Shown here piece after piece: positions 42,742 to 51,111 of a stretch of DNA of 64,000 bases (position 1 is the stretch's first letter; each line of letters starts with the position of its first letter). The position numbers and the translations under genes were made by a program. Source of the stretch: Oscillospiraceae bacterium (GTDB taxonomy: Bacteria; Bacillota; Clostridia; Oscillospirales; Oscillospiraceae); contig JAFVZT010000007.1 in assembly GCA_017508045.1 (NCBI GenBank), positions 1-64,000 on the forward strand, read 5' to 3'. The notes under the pieces were generated by a model. That model did not search any database and was not told where the DNA came from. It saw nothing but the letters and a program-made list of their open reading frames with translations.

Positions 42742-44571
42742 TTAGTTGCCTGCTAGCGAAGTCAGCATCTTTTTATATTCCTGTATCAATGCTTCACCGC
42801 TGCCAGGTGCATATGTACAAGTATTGGACTCATAAGAACCGACACTATACATAGCAGAGCCGCTATTGTACTCATATGCGAGCTTGTTGGGCAAATAAGC
42901 ATGACCACCACTTGTATAGGCAAGCACAAAAGGTGTCCCGTAGGTGCTTTCGTTAACAAGGTCAAGCCAATCATTATCCGAGGTATCGTCAAGCGTATTT
43001 GTTAATGAATAACGGTCAAACAGCTCATTGCCGGCAGTAACCATAGCTACGCTATTACCCAGCATAATTGCCTTGATTTCAACGGGTGAATTATTTCCGG
43101 TTGCGGTAAGCCTTCCACACATCATATCCGCATGGAAATAGCTGCTAAGGACATATTTCTGATTATCAGTAGGCCACGTATAAACAAGTGGCCAACCTCC
43201 AAATGTGCCACCATTATTTGTGGCATCGCCTTTGTATTTGGGCGAACCGAGAACATCACGCCAGTAAATAACTGCTGCTTTTAAGCCTTCACTGTCCGTT
43301 TGTCTGGCAGTCACAAACATACTTTTGGTTGTACGAATATTACCTTCGCTCAGCTCCTGCATATTGCCCGAAAGGCACTTTTGAGCCACCTTGGTTAAAA
43401 GGAAACCGTATCTAGCAGATTCTTGAAGCCTTGAATTATTGCTTTTGAAGGTAAAATCAGAAAGTCCTACACTTTTCCACTTATTATCCGCATAAATTGA
43501 ACTGCTGGGAACTACGTTACCTGCACCACCCTGCCAAAATGCAACACGGTAGCCAGCCTCTTCCATATAATGGCGCAGCGGACCGATATAATCGGAGGAA
43601 AGAATTGTAGAGGTAGATGTTCCAATAAAGGTTGCGTGGGCGCGCCAGTTAATCATAACGATGGGAGCGCCGCCTTTTATCGGTGTAAATTGCAACAAAT
43701 ACATCATATCATCTGCTTCTGATACACTGCCCAACATTAGGGCGGAACTGGGGCCAAAGTTGCTGCCTGTGACCAAAAACTGGTCGTTTTCAACCTCACC
43801 AGTAAGATAGTGGCGAACAAAATTTAGCTGGTAACCGCTGGCATCTGAAGCATCAATTGCACCTTTAGACATAGTTGCCGGCTGCCTGTTTTCATAGGCT
43901 GAGACCGCAGCATTGGTAATCGTGCTTACATAATAGTCAAAATAAGCACGAACTGCTGTTCCCTTTTCTGCCGAAGAACAATAAATCATATCCACTGCAC
44001 TGTGAGCATGACTCGCGCTTAAAATAATGTCATCAGCTGTTACTGCGTCCTTAAGCTGCTGTACAATAGCGGTCTTTAAGGGTTCCAAAAGCTGTGGATA
44101 TCCACCGATAGAATCAATTGTTATAAAAATAACAGTCTTTCCTGTAGTATCTGTAACTGTAGTGACAGTAGAGAACAAGCCATCTCCCTGTCCAACCATA
44201 CCATCACAGTTGTCATCGATCACAGAATCGGAAAAAGTATCGGCAATACTGCCAAATCCGGAAATTCTCACACCAACGAAAGGAATTTCTGTCTGCTTCG
44301 GTAACGTTACATTTGCAAATTTAATTTGTTGTGCTGCATCTGTCCAGGCAGGATCGTAAATTACACCAATAGGATTCCCGTTTGCATCGGTCATATTGTC
44401 CTTGCCCGGATAATCTCGTATCCACGGGTTGACATCAACCTTACTATAGCCAACCATATAATGCTCACCAAGTTGTTCTGAACCTTCTCCCAAACAACCA
44501 GCCAAAACAATTGCCATAACTGAAATAACGAGAATAGTTAAGCCTAACGATAACCAAATCTTTTTTTTCAT
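42742..44571 (-). CDS. Ceramidase-like surface lipoprotein (neutral/alkaline non-lysosomal ceramidase family)
   Basis: A 609-residue lipoprotein with lipobox LAGC (C26). The mature part resembles neutral ceramidases: MVGYSKVDVNP near 40, an IDSIGG motif, SASHAHSAVD (like the SHTHSGP zinc motif) and INWRAHATFIG (like NFAAHPT). It ends with AYTSGGHAYLPN. Family members hydrolyse ceramide or act on related lipids, but many bacterial homologues are uncharacterised, so the substrate is left open. ATG 44571 follows AAAGGAG; the GTG 9 bases upstream lies in the ribosome binding region. It lies 66 bases downstream of nagB on the same strand and may be its operon partner. Confidence 0.75.
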   Translation of the reverse strand: MKKKIWLSLGLTILVISVMAIVLAGCLGEGSEQLGEHYMVGYSKVDVNPWIRDYPGKDNMTDANGNPIGVIYDPAWTDAAQQIKFANVTLPKQTEIPFVGVRISGFGSIADTFSDSVIDDNCDGMVGQGDGLFSTVTTVTDTTGKTVIFITIDSIGGYPQLLEPLKTAIVQQLKDAVTADDIILSASHAHSAVDMIYCSSAEKGTAVRAYFDYYVSTITNAAVSAYENRQPATMSKGAIDASDASGYQLNFVRHYLTGEVENDQFLVTGSNFGPSSALMLGSVSEADDMMYLLQFTPIKGGAPIVMINWRAHATFIGTSTSTILSSDYIGPLRHYMEEAGYRVAFWQGGAGNVVPSSSIYADNKWKSVGLSDFTFKSNNSRLQESARYGFLLTKVAQKCLSGNMQELSEGNIRTTKSMFVTARQTDSEGLKAAVIYWRDVLGSPKYKGDATNNGGTFGGWPLVYTWPTDNQKYVLSSYFHADMMCGRLTATGNNSPVEIKAIMLGNSVAMVTAGNELFDRYSLTNTLDDTSDNDWLDLVNESTYGTPFVLAYTSGGHAYLPNKLAYEYNSGSAMYSVGSYESNTCTYAPGSGEALIQEYKKMLTSLAGN

Positions 44572-44637
44572 TATATACACTCCTTTTGTCCGTTATGAGA
44601 TTAAAATTAAACAACTACCAGGGGTGATACATTTACA

Positions 44638-45369
44638 TTACAGGGGATACGCTGCCTCGTCACAGATAAGAACAACGTCGGGGTGGAACTGCAAAATAGA
44701 AGCAGGCACCTGCGGGTCAACGGGACCCCAGAAGGTCTTACGAAGAATCTCCTTCTTATCGCTGCCTGTAACAACCATAACGATTTTCTTCGCCGCCATA
44801 ATGGTGCCAATACCCATAGTAAATGCTGCTCTGGGTACATCGTCAATAGAATCAAAGAAACGCTTGTTTGCATCGATGGTCATTTCCGTTAACTGAACCT
44901 CGTGGGTCATACCGGGGAAGTAGGTATCCGGTTCGTTAAAGCCAATGTGACCATCGTGACCGATACCAAGAAGCTGCAGATCCACACCGCCCCACTCTTC
45001 AATTTGCGCCTCGTAGGCCTCACACATTGCCTGAACATCCTCGGCAAGGCCCAGGGGAACGATGGTGTTCTCTGGCTTAATAGAAATATGGTCTAAAAGG
45101 TTATCCTGCATAAACTTACGATAGCTCTGAGGATGATCAGGAGCAAGACCCTTATATTCGTCCAAATTCGCGGAGCGAACCTTAGAAAAGTCAATCTTAC
45201 CCTCCTGTTCGCGCTTGATCAGTTCCCGGTACAGAGGCAGCGGTGTAGAACCGGTTGCCAGGCCGATAACACCAGCGGGCTTGCGGTTCAAAACATCCTC
45301 AAAAACATCGGCAGCAAGCTTGCCAACCTCTTCGGGATTTTTGGCTACGATTATTCTTGTATGAAGCAT
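44638..45369 (-). CDS. nagB: Glucosamine-6-phosphate deaminase NagB
   Basis: NagB converts glucosamine-6-phosphate to fructose-6-phosphate and ammonia, feeding amino sugars into glycolysis. The 243 residues keep every key site: GLATGSTPLPLY phosphate loop near 36, SANLDEYKGL (D70, E71) and LGIGHDGHIGFNEP with D139 and H141. It is the intact deaminase of the window, in contrast to the altered paralogue at 39815-40786. It lies 23 bases downstream of the MBL-fold gene in the minus-strand run E2-E1-MBL-nagB. Confidence 0.94.
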   Translation of the reverse strand: MLHTRIIVAKNPEEVGKLAADVFEDVLNRKPAGVIGLATGSTPLPLYRELIKREQEGKIDFSKVRSANLDEYKGLAPDHPQSYRKFMQDNLLDHISIKPENTIVPLGLAEDVQAMCEAYEAQIEEWGGVDLQLLGIGHDGHIGFNEPDTYFPGMTHEVQLTEMTIDANKRFFDSIDDVPRAAFTMGIGTIMAAKKIVMVVTGSDKKEILRKTFWGPVDPQVPASILQFHPDVVLICDEAAYPL

Positions 45370-45392
45370 AATATATTCCTCCTAATATTATT

Positions 45393-46040
45393 CTATAGCT
45401 GAATTGTATCACCGATAAATAGAATATGCAAGTGATTTCTATCATCAACAACGGTTTCCACAGCATTCCAAAGACCCTGCACATCATTCTTACGATCGGG
45501 CAGGTGTAACAGAACCACATTTTTTGCGCCAAGGTTCTTGGTAATTGACCATGCCACCTCGGTCATTGCATATGCATAGGGCACAAGCAGAACGTCGGGT
45601 TTTGGAAGATCCTCCCTACCTTTCCACAGACTCGGAGATGCATCCCCTAGAAACCAAACACATTGACTGCCCTGTACAATAAAGCTTGCATGCAAAGTGT
45701 TCTTCCATGCAGCGCCGATATGTCGGCTCGGAAGTGGAATAATCTTGACATGTCCCACATAGCCCGGTTCCATAGTCCACTGGCAGCCCGGCTGATCAAC
45801 AGGCCCAAAAATGACCCTACCCGTTTGCTTTTGATAGTCACTGGCATAGGTAGGGTCATAATGATCTTCATGTGTGTGGGTAAAGGCAACCGCATCCGGA
45901 AAATTTGCAAGAAGGCTGTCTTTGATCCCAAGGGGCGTTGCCAGGTAGGGTTTAACCTCCCGGCAAACGCCGTCCAGTAAGATCGAAACACCGTCCAGCT
46001 TTAGTAAAACACCTGCGTTGGCTGTACGTGTAAGCTCCAT
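45393..46040 (-). CDS. MBL-fold metallo-hydrolase (UlaG-like)
   Basis: A 215-residue metallo-beta-lactamase-fold protein with the metal motif THTHEDHYD near residues 54-62, PSRHIGA near 104 and GDAS (WFLGDASPS) near 132. The short UlaG/L-ascorbate-6-phosphate lactonase-like form suggests hydrolysis of a lactone or phosphodiester, but the substrate cannot be read from sequence. It starts 6 bases after the E1 stop and 23 bases before nagB, so it is in the same operon. A link with amino-sugar or 2-oxoacid metabolism is inferred. Confidence 0.85.
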   Translation of the reverse strand: MELTRTANAGVLLKLDGVSILLDGVCREVKPYLATPLGIKDSLLANFPDAVAFTHTHEDHYDPTYASDYQKQTGRVIFGPVDQPGCQWTMEPGYVGHVKIIPLPSRHIGAAWKNTLHASFIVQGSQCVWFLGDASPSLWKGREDLPKPDVLLVPYAYAMTEVAWSITKNLGAKNVVLLHLPDRKNDVQGLWNAVETVVDDRNHLHILFIGDTIQL

Positions 46041-46046
46041 AGGAAA

Positions 46047-48524
46047 TTACACGCCGGCAGCACTGCGACGGATTGCTTCTGCTTCGTTACAGGAATTTGC
46101 CTCAGCCGAATAGCCTGCCAAGGGTATCAGCTTTTCGTGAATGCTGTCCAAAATCCAGCTTGCCTGAGGGAAGAAGAATTCGTCAAACTCGAAAGGAGGC
46201 GTAATCCAGTTCTTTGCGCCCACCACAACAGGAGGAGCATCCAAGTCATCAAAGCACAGCTCGGTAATGTTTCTGGCAACATCATTCATATAAGAGCCAC
46301 GGGCGCAGGCATCGGATACCAGCAGGACTTTACCTGTCTTACGAACAGATTCCAAAATCTTTGTATAATCCAGAGGCACCAGAGAGTGAATATTGATTAC
46401 ATCGGCCTCCATACCATACTTTTCACTCAGGGTCTTAGCTGCATCCATAGCACGGTACAAAACTGCACCGATGGTCAGAATGGTCACATCCTTACCGTCG
46501 CGGACCTTATTGGTATCGCCGATGGTAATCTCGTAACGCTCAGAAGGAACACCGCCCTCATGGAACTGCTCGCCAACATCATAAATTCTCTGGGATTCAA
46601 AGAATACAACAGGGTCCGTACCCTTCAAGGCGGTTTCCATCAGGCCCTTTGCTTCCCAAGGTGTTGCGGGGAAGCAAACCTTCAGACCGGGGATGTGCGC
46701 ACACAGAGCAGTCCAGTCCTGAGAGTGCTGGGCACCGTACTTAGAACCAACAGAAACGCGCAAGACCAGAGGCATCTTCAGAATACCCGCAGACATTGCC
46801 TGCCACTTGGACATCTGGTTGAAAATTTCATCACCGGCGCAGCCGATAAAGTCAGCATACATCAGCTCAACCAACGCGCGGCCACCGGACAGAGCATAGC
46901 CGACAGCAGTACCCACGATAGAGCCTTCCGCCAGAGGAGAGTTAAACAGGCGGCAGTGGGGCAAGGCATCCATCATACCGCGGTAAACAGCAAATGCGCC
47001 GCCCCAATCACGGCAGTCTTCACCGTATGCAATCAGTGTGGGGTCTTCGTAGAAGCGGTCGTAGATAACCTCAGACAGAGCGTCACGGAGGTTATACAGC
47101 TTCATCTTGGAAACAGGCTTGCCCTCAGCATCGATGGGGCTGCGTTCCTTGGATTTAATCTTCTTATAGCCCTCAGCCTCTTCCTTCGGACACAGAACCT
47201 CAGGCTCGCGATCGTCGAACTTCTCAACCTTCTGATTGGAGAACATCATACGCTCAACAACAGCAGGATCCTTCTTGAAATCGCAATAGGGGCTGATAAC
47301 CGGGTCAGCTGCAGCCTTGCAAATCATAGTCATACGGGCAGAGGTTTCTGCCAAAATGGCATCAACTTCTTCCTGAGTCATAACGCCTGCTTCGATCAGC
47401 TTGGCAGGATAGACGGTAATGGGGTCGACTTCCTTCCATGCGTCGATTTCTTCCTTGGTGCGGTAGGCATTCTGGTCGGATACAGAGTGACCGGAGAAAC
47501 GGTAGGTAATGGTTTCAAGCATAACAGGACCTTGACCGTTGCGCAGCAGCTCCAGCTTGCGCTCCATGGCATCAATTACTGCCAAGGGGTTGTAGCCATC
47601 AATGGTTTCAGCGTGGAACTGAGTGGGGCTTACGCCGGAGGCAATCCGGGACATACAGCCCTGACCCATAGTCTCACCGCGAGTCTGGTCGCCCATACCG
47701 TAGGAGTTATTGAAAATGTTGTACAAAATGGGCATGCCGTCATTGTGGCTCTCCCACAAGGTTTTGTACTGATCCATAGCTGCAAAGTTCAGAGCTTCCC
47801 AGACAGGACCGCGGGCCATAGAAGCGTCACCGATGTTACAAACACAGATACCCTTCTTGTTGTTTACCTTCTTGTACAGCGCCGCGCCGGTAGAAATGGT
47901 AGCAGAGCCGCCAACAATTGCGTTGTTGGGGTAGATACCGAAGGGCAGGAAGAAGGCATGCATAGAGCCGCCCATGCCCATATGGAAGCCGGTTTCCCGT
48001 GCAAAGATTTCAGACAGTGTACCATACAGAATAAAGCGAATTGCCAATTCCTTAACGTCCTTGGTCTCTCCCAGCTTTTGGGTAGCGCGCAGACACTTGC
48101 CCTCCAGGAAGTTTTCCATTACGCCCATAAGTTGCTCATCGCTCATCTTATTGATGGTGGACAGTGCCTTAGCCAGAATTTCAGAGTGAGAACGGTGAGA
48201 GCCAAAAGCAAAGTCGTTCTCATCCAATAAGTAAGCCTGACCGACACAGGCAGCCTCCTGACCGGTAGACAGGTGAGCAGGGCCGGGATAGGTATGGTCA
48301 ATACCATTGTAAGAACCCTGGGTCTTAATAAGGTTCAGCATGGTCTCAAATTCACGCAGAACCGTCATATCACGAAAAATGCGAATTAAATCTTCCTTGG
48401 TGTACTTACCGGAATCCAGCTCTTCCTTTACAGTCTTGTTATACTGGTTAACAGGAATATCGTTGAAGGTAACCTTGCCGGGCTGTCTAACCACGGAAGG
48501 ATCTACGAATAAATTCTTAGGCAT
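46047..48524 (-). CDS. 2-Oxoacid dehydrogenase E1 component, fused alpha and beta subunits
   Basis: One 825-residue chain joins an E1-alpha half (about 1-450) and an E1-beta half (about 475-800). The alpha half carries the thiamine diphosphate motif GDASMARGPVWEALNFA...FNN, with GDA in place of the usual GDG. The beta half shows AYGEDCRDWGGAF, GTAVGYALSGGRALVELMYADF and LVSDACARGSY. Together with the E2 gene 18 bases upstream it would oxidatively decarboxylate pyruvate, acetoin or a branched-chain oxoacid; which one cannot be decided from sequence. An E3 gene is not seen, so the general lipoamide dehydrogenase must be elsewhere. Confidence 0.88.
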   Translation of the reverse strand: MPKNLFVDPSVVRQPGKVTFNDIPVNQYNKTVKEELDSGKYTKEDLIRIFRDMTVLREFETMLNLIKTQGSYNGIDHTYPGPAHLSTGQEAACVGQAYLLDENDFAFGSHRSHSEILAKALSTINKMSDEQLMGVMENFLEGKCLRATQKLGETKDVKELAIRFILYGTLSEIFARETGFHMGMGGSMHAFFLPFGIYPNNAIVGGSATISTGAALYKKVNNKKGICVCNIGDASMARGPVWEALNFAAMDQYKTLWESHNDGMPILYNIFNNSYGMGDQTRGETMGQGCMSRIASGVSPTQFHAETIDGYNPLAVIDAMERKLELLRNGQGPVMLETITYRFSGHSVSDQNAYRTKEEIDAWKEVDPITVYPAKLIEAGVMTQEEVDAILAETSARMTMICKAAADPVISPYCDFKKDPAVVERMMFSNQKVEKFDDREPEVLCPKEEAEGYKKIKSKERSPIDAEGKPVSKMKLYNLRDALSEVIYDRFYEDPTLIAYGEDCRDWGGAFAVYRGMMDALPHCRLFNSPLAEGSIVGTAVGYALSGGRALVELMYADFIGCAGDEIFNQMSKWQAMSAGILKMPLVLRVSVGSKYGAQHSQDWTALCAHIPGLKVCFPATPWEAKGLMETALKGTDPVVFFESQRIYDVGEQFHEGGVPSERYEITIGDTNKVRDGKDVTILTIGAVLYRAMDAAKTLSEKYGMEADVINIHSLVPLDYTKILESVRKTGKVLLVSDACARGSYMNDVARNITELCFDDLDAPPVVVGAKNWITPPFEFDEFFFPQASWILDSIHEKLIPLAGYSAEANSCNEAEAIRRSAAGV

Positions 48525-48542
48525 ACTCTTTCTCCCCTTTCA

Positions 48543-50108
48543 TTACTTGGCAAGCAGTGTAGTAAAATGCTCCAGATTGTTGCAAAGCTCCTTCTGGAAC
48601 TTAGCGGCAGGAGTGCCGTCCACCGCACGGTGATCATAAGTCAGGCTCAAGCCCATAGCGGGATAAATCTCAATAGAGCCATCAGCGCCCTTGCGAACGC
48701 GGTCAACCGTACCGCAGACACCCAAAATACCGGTCTGGGGAGGATTGATTACAGGAGTAAAGGATTCAACACCCATGCTGCCCAAATTGGAAACGGTAAA
48801 GCTGCCGCCGGAGAGCTTGTCGGGGTTGATAGCGCCATCGCGGCACTCAGCAGCCAGAGCCTTAACGGCCTTGGAAATTTCCAATAGACTCATCTGGTCA
48901 GCATTCACAATGGTAGGTACCATCAGGCCGCGGGGAGTGTCTACAGCAACACCCAGATTTACATGCTTAAACAGACGGATAGAGTTGTCGTCAAGCATAT
49001 TGGCGTTCAGGTCGGGATGGTTCAGTAATGTGCGGGAGACAGCATACAAAATGATGTCACCCAAAGTGATACCGGCATACTCATCACCGGCAGACTTGAG
49101 CATCTTGCGGTAAGCAAGAATATTGGTAGCATCAAAGCTGGTGGTATGGGTCAGCTGAGCCATGGTAGACAGACTCTGATGCATGGACTTGGAAATTGCA
49201 CGGCGAATACCGCTGAACTTCACATCCTCATAAGCAGGACCATCGGAAACAACGGTCTTTGCAGCAGCAGGTACGCCTTGAGCAATCAGCTTCTGAACGT
49301 CACGCTCAATGATACGACCATCGGGGCCGGTACCGACCGCCAAGGATGCATCCACGCCAGCTGCTCTTGCCAGCTTGGCTGCTCTGGGAGATACCGGTGC
49401 GCCGGGTACGATTGCGGCAGCAGGTGCGGCGGTCTCTGCGGCAACAACAGGTGCAGCAACAGCCTCCTCAACCACAATAGGTGCAGCACCGGGTTTCAGG
49501 CAGTCAGTAGGCTCGCCCACGGGACCAACAGCACAGACGTTTTCCATGCAGGGAACCTCGTCTCCCTCTTCAAAGAAGATGTCCAGCAGAACACCTTCAG
49601 CGGTAGACTCACACTCAAAGCTGGCCTTATCGGTTTCATAGGTAAACAGAATGTCGCCGATCTTAACCTGATCGCCAACCTTCTTGACCCACTCGCCGAT
49701 AATACAGCTCTCTACAGTAATACCGGCCTTGGGCATAATTACGGCCTTAGCCTTGGTATTGGCAGCCACAGCTGCGGCAGCGGCAGGTGCTGCGGCAGGT
49801 GCTGCTGTTGCAGCAGGGGCAGCCTCAGTAGCAGCGGCACTACCGCCCTTCAGAGAAGAAGTGTCCTCTCCGGGTACGCCAACAGCGCAAACATTTACCA
49901 GGCAAGGCACCTCGTCGCCCTCTTCAAAGAAAATGTCCAGCAGAGTGCCCTCTGCAGTAGACTCGCACTCGAAGCTGGCCTTGTCGGTTTCATAAGTAAA
50001 CAGAATGTCGCCGACCTTAACCTGATCGCCAACCTTCTTGACCCACTCACCGATAATACAGCTCTCTACAGTAATACCGGCCTTGGGCATGATGACAGCA
50101 TTTGCCAT
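48543..50108 (-). CDS. Dihydrolipoamide acyltransferase E2 with two lipoyl domains
   Basis: The 521 residues consist of lipoyl domain 1 (1-80, lipoyl lysine K43 in YETDKAS), an Ala/Pro linker, lipoyl domain 2 (about 120-200, K161), a second linker, an E3-binding domain (VSPRAAKLARAAGVD, about 238-275) and the acyltransferase core ending in SLTYDHRAVDGTPAAKF with the catalytic HRxxDG. The two lipoyl domains are almost identical in protein and DNA. E3-binding and catalytic parts are complete. ATG 50108 follows AAGGAGG. First gene of the operon E2-E1-MBL-nagB, with a near-consensus promoter. The lipoate ligase at 51112 would attach lipoate to these domains. Confidence 0.93.
   Translation of the reverse strand: MANAVIMPKAGITVESCIIGEWVKKVGDQVKVGDILFTYETDKASFECESTAEGTLLDIFFEEGDEVPCLVNVCAVGVPGEDTSSLKGGSAAATEAAPAATAAPAAAPAAAAAVAANTKAKAVIMPKAGITVESCIIGEWVKKVGDQVKIGDILFTYETDKASFECESTAEGVLLDIFFEEGDEVPCMENVCAVGPVGEPTDCLKPGAAPIVVEEAVAAPVVAAETAAPAAAIVPGAPVSPRAAKLARAAGVDASLAVGTGPDGRIIERDVQKLIAQGVPAAAKTVVSDGPAYEDVKFSGIRRAISKSMHQSLSTMAQLTHTTSFDATNILAYRKMLKSAGDEYAGITLGDIILYAVSRTLLNHPDLNANMLDDNSIRLFKHVNLGVAVDTPRGLMVPTIVNADQMSLLEISKAVKALAAECRDGAINPDKLSGGSFTVSNLGSMGVESFTPVINPPQTGILGVCGTVDRVRKGADGSIEIYPAMGLSLTYDHRAVDGTPAAKFQKELCNNLEHFTTLLAK
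49500..50100. repeat. Direct duplication of the lipoyl-domain coding sequence within the E2 gene
   Basis: The segments coding for lipoyl domains 1 (about 49860-50100) and 2 (about 49500-49745) repeat long stretches with few base changes, for example the block covering GITVESCIIGEWVKKVGDQV in both. This suggests recent duplication or gene conversion. Confidence 0.8.
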
Positions 50109-50124
50109 GATTTATCCTCCTTGT

Positions 50125-50162
50125 GGTGTTATAGCTTGTTAATTATAACTTATTTTAACACC
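50125..50162. promoter_or_regulatory. Candidate DeoR operator at the E2-E1-MBL-nagB promoter
   Basis: GGTGTTA (50125-50131) and TAACACC (50156-50162) form a perfect 7-bp inverted repeat 24 bases apart, with further TGTTA (50137) and TAACT (50146) in between. It overlaps the -10 box and spacer of the E2 promoter and resembles the arrangement in front of deoR. Confidence 0.45.
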
Positions 50163-50170
50163 TTCGTCAA
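50142..50170 (-). promoter_or_regulatory. Promoter of the E2-E1-MBL-nagB operon
   Basis: Minus strand TTGACG (50165-50170), 17-base spacer, TATAAT (50142-50147). Confidence 0.8.
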
Positions 50171-50193
50171 TATCAATTTCACAAATAAAATGC

Positions 50194-50225
50194 AAAACCG
50201 GAGCGTAAATTCCCGCTCCGGCTTT
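50194..50225 (-). terminator. Terminator of the DeoR regulator gene
   Basis: Minus strand CCGGAGCG, 8-base loop, CGCTCCGG followed by TTTTGCATTTT. Confidence 0.8.
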
Positions 50226-50227
50226 CA

Positions 50228-50977
50228 TTATAAAATTTTAAGTCCGTTTTCCCCGGCAGCGCGCGAAAAGGCTTCCGGTACAGCCGTATCGCAAATTAAA
50301 TAATCCACGTCCCCAAGCTTTGCAAATGTGTAGGGCATCAGACAATTAAATTTTTCTTTATCACACATAATCACACTGGTTCTGGCCTTCTGAATTACAA
50401 GACGCTTCACCAGCATATCCCCTTCAGTACCACAGGTAAAGCCTGCTTCCACAGAACAGCCGGACACTCCGATAAATGCCAGATCGATATTAATTTCTGA
50501 TAACATCTGCAACGTGTTTTGTCCGGAAAGCGCAAGGTTTTTCCGGTTAATTGTGCCACAGCACAGTGTCACAACCGGGTTATGCAAGCGGCAAAGCTCC
50601 AAGGCGATACTGGGACCTGTTGTGAAAATGTTCAGGCTAATATCCGGCAGAGCCTTGACCAGCGCCAAATTTGTGGTGCTGGCGTCAAGAAACACAGAGG
50701 CATTCGGCTGAATTAATTCCAGCGCCTTTTTAGCCGCTGCCATTTTTCCGGAATTATTTTCCCGCATCCGCACATTAAACTCCGGGTCTCCGGCAAGGCG
50801 CACAGATTTTGCACCGCCGCGAAACTTCACAACATAACCGTTCTTTTGCAATGTATCCAGATCACGATGGATGGTCATCAAGGAAACATCCGGAAACATA
50901 GATTGCAATTCTTTGATGGTTGCAACATTCTTATTTTCAATATACTCCCGCATTTGCTCCTGTCTGATACTGTACAT
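50228..50977 (-). CDS. DeoR/GlpR family transcriptional regulator
   Basis: A 249-residue repressor. The N-terminal winged helix-turn-helix covers about residues 5-57 (NVATIKELQSMFPDVSLMTIHRDLDTLQKNG). The sugar-phosphate effector domain follows, with FLDASTTNLALVKAL near 97, FTTGPSIALEL near 118 and the family IGVSGCSVEAGFTC near 168. DeoR proteins usually respond to a phosphorylated sugar. Neighbours with nagB and nagA point to glucosamine-6-phosphate or a related ligand, which is inferred. ATG 50977 follows TTGGAGG. It is divergent from lplA and sits upstream of the E2 operon on the same strand but with its own terminator. Confidence 0.9.
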   Translation of the reverse strand: MYSIRQEQMREYIENKNVATIKELQSMFPDVSLMTIHRDLDTLQKNGYVVKFRGGAKSVRLAGDPEFNVRMRENNSGKMAAAKKALELIQPNASVFLDASTTNLALVKALPDISLNIFTTGPSIALELCRLHNPVVTLCCGTINRKNLALSGQNTLQMLSEINIDLAFIGVSGCSVEAGFTCGTEGDMLVKRLVIQKARTSVIMCDKEKFNCLMPYTFAKLGDVDYLICDTAVPEAFSRAAGENGLKIL

Positions 50978-50985
50978 ATTGCCTC

Positions 50986-51028
50986 CAAATGTTAATATTA
51001 TAACAATCTGTCACAAATATAACATTTG
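50986..51028. promoter_or_regulatory. Candidate autoregulatory operator in front of deoR
   Basis: CAAATGTTA (50986-50994) and TAACATTTG (51020-51028) are a perfect 9-bp inverted repeat 25 bases apart. A nested TGTTA-N6-TAACA occupies 50990-51005. The element covers the start region and -10 box of the deoR promoter. Confidence 0.5.
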
Positions 51029-51045
51029 TATATAAATTTTGTCAA
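51016..51045 (-). promoter_or_regulatory. Promoter of deoR
   Basis: Minus strand TTGACA (51040-51045) with TATATT (51016-51021) at an 18-base spacing, or TTATAT at 17. Confidence 0.65.
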
Positions 51046-51111
51046 TAGTTAATTTAAAATACTATGCAAAACTGTAATTATATTGTACAATAGTTTTAAA
51101 GAGGTGAGACT

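Noticed and set aside
46137..48230. A 697-codon open frame on the plus strand, opposite E1
   Set aside because: It is antisense to the clearly conserved E1 gene. Its length follows from the biased codon use of that gene, and it has no ribosome binding site or recognisable domain.
49146..50303. A 385-codon plus-strand frame opposite E2, rich in glycine, serine and cysteine
   Set aside because: It is antisense to the duplicated lipoyl domains and the alanine/proline linker; the composition is a mirror of those.
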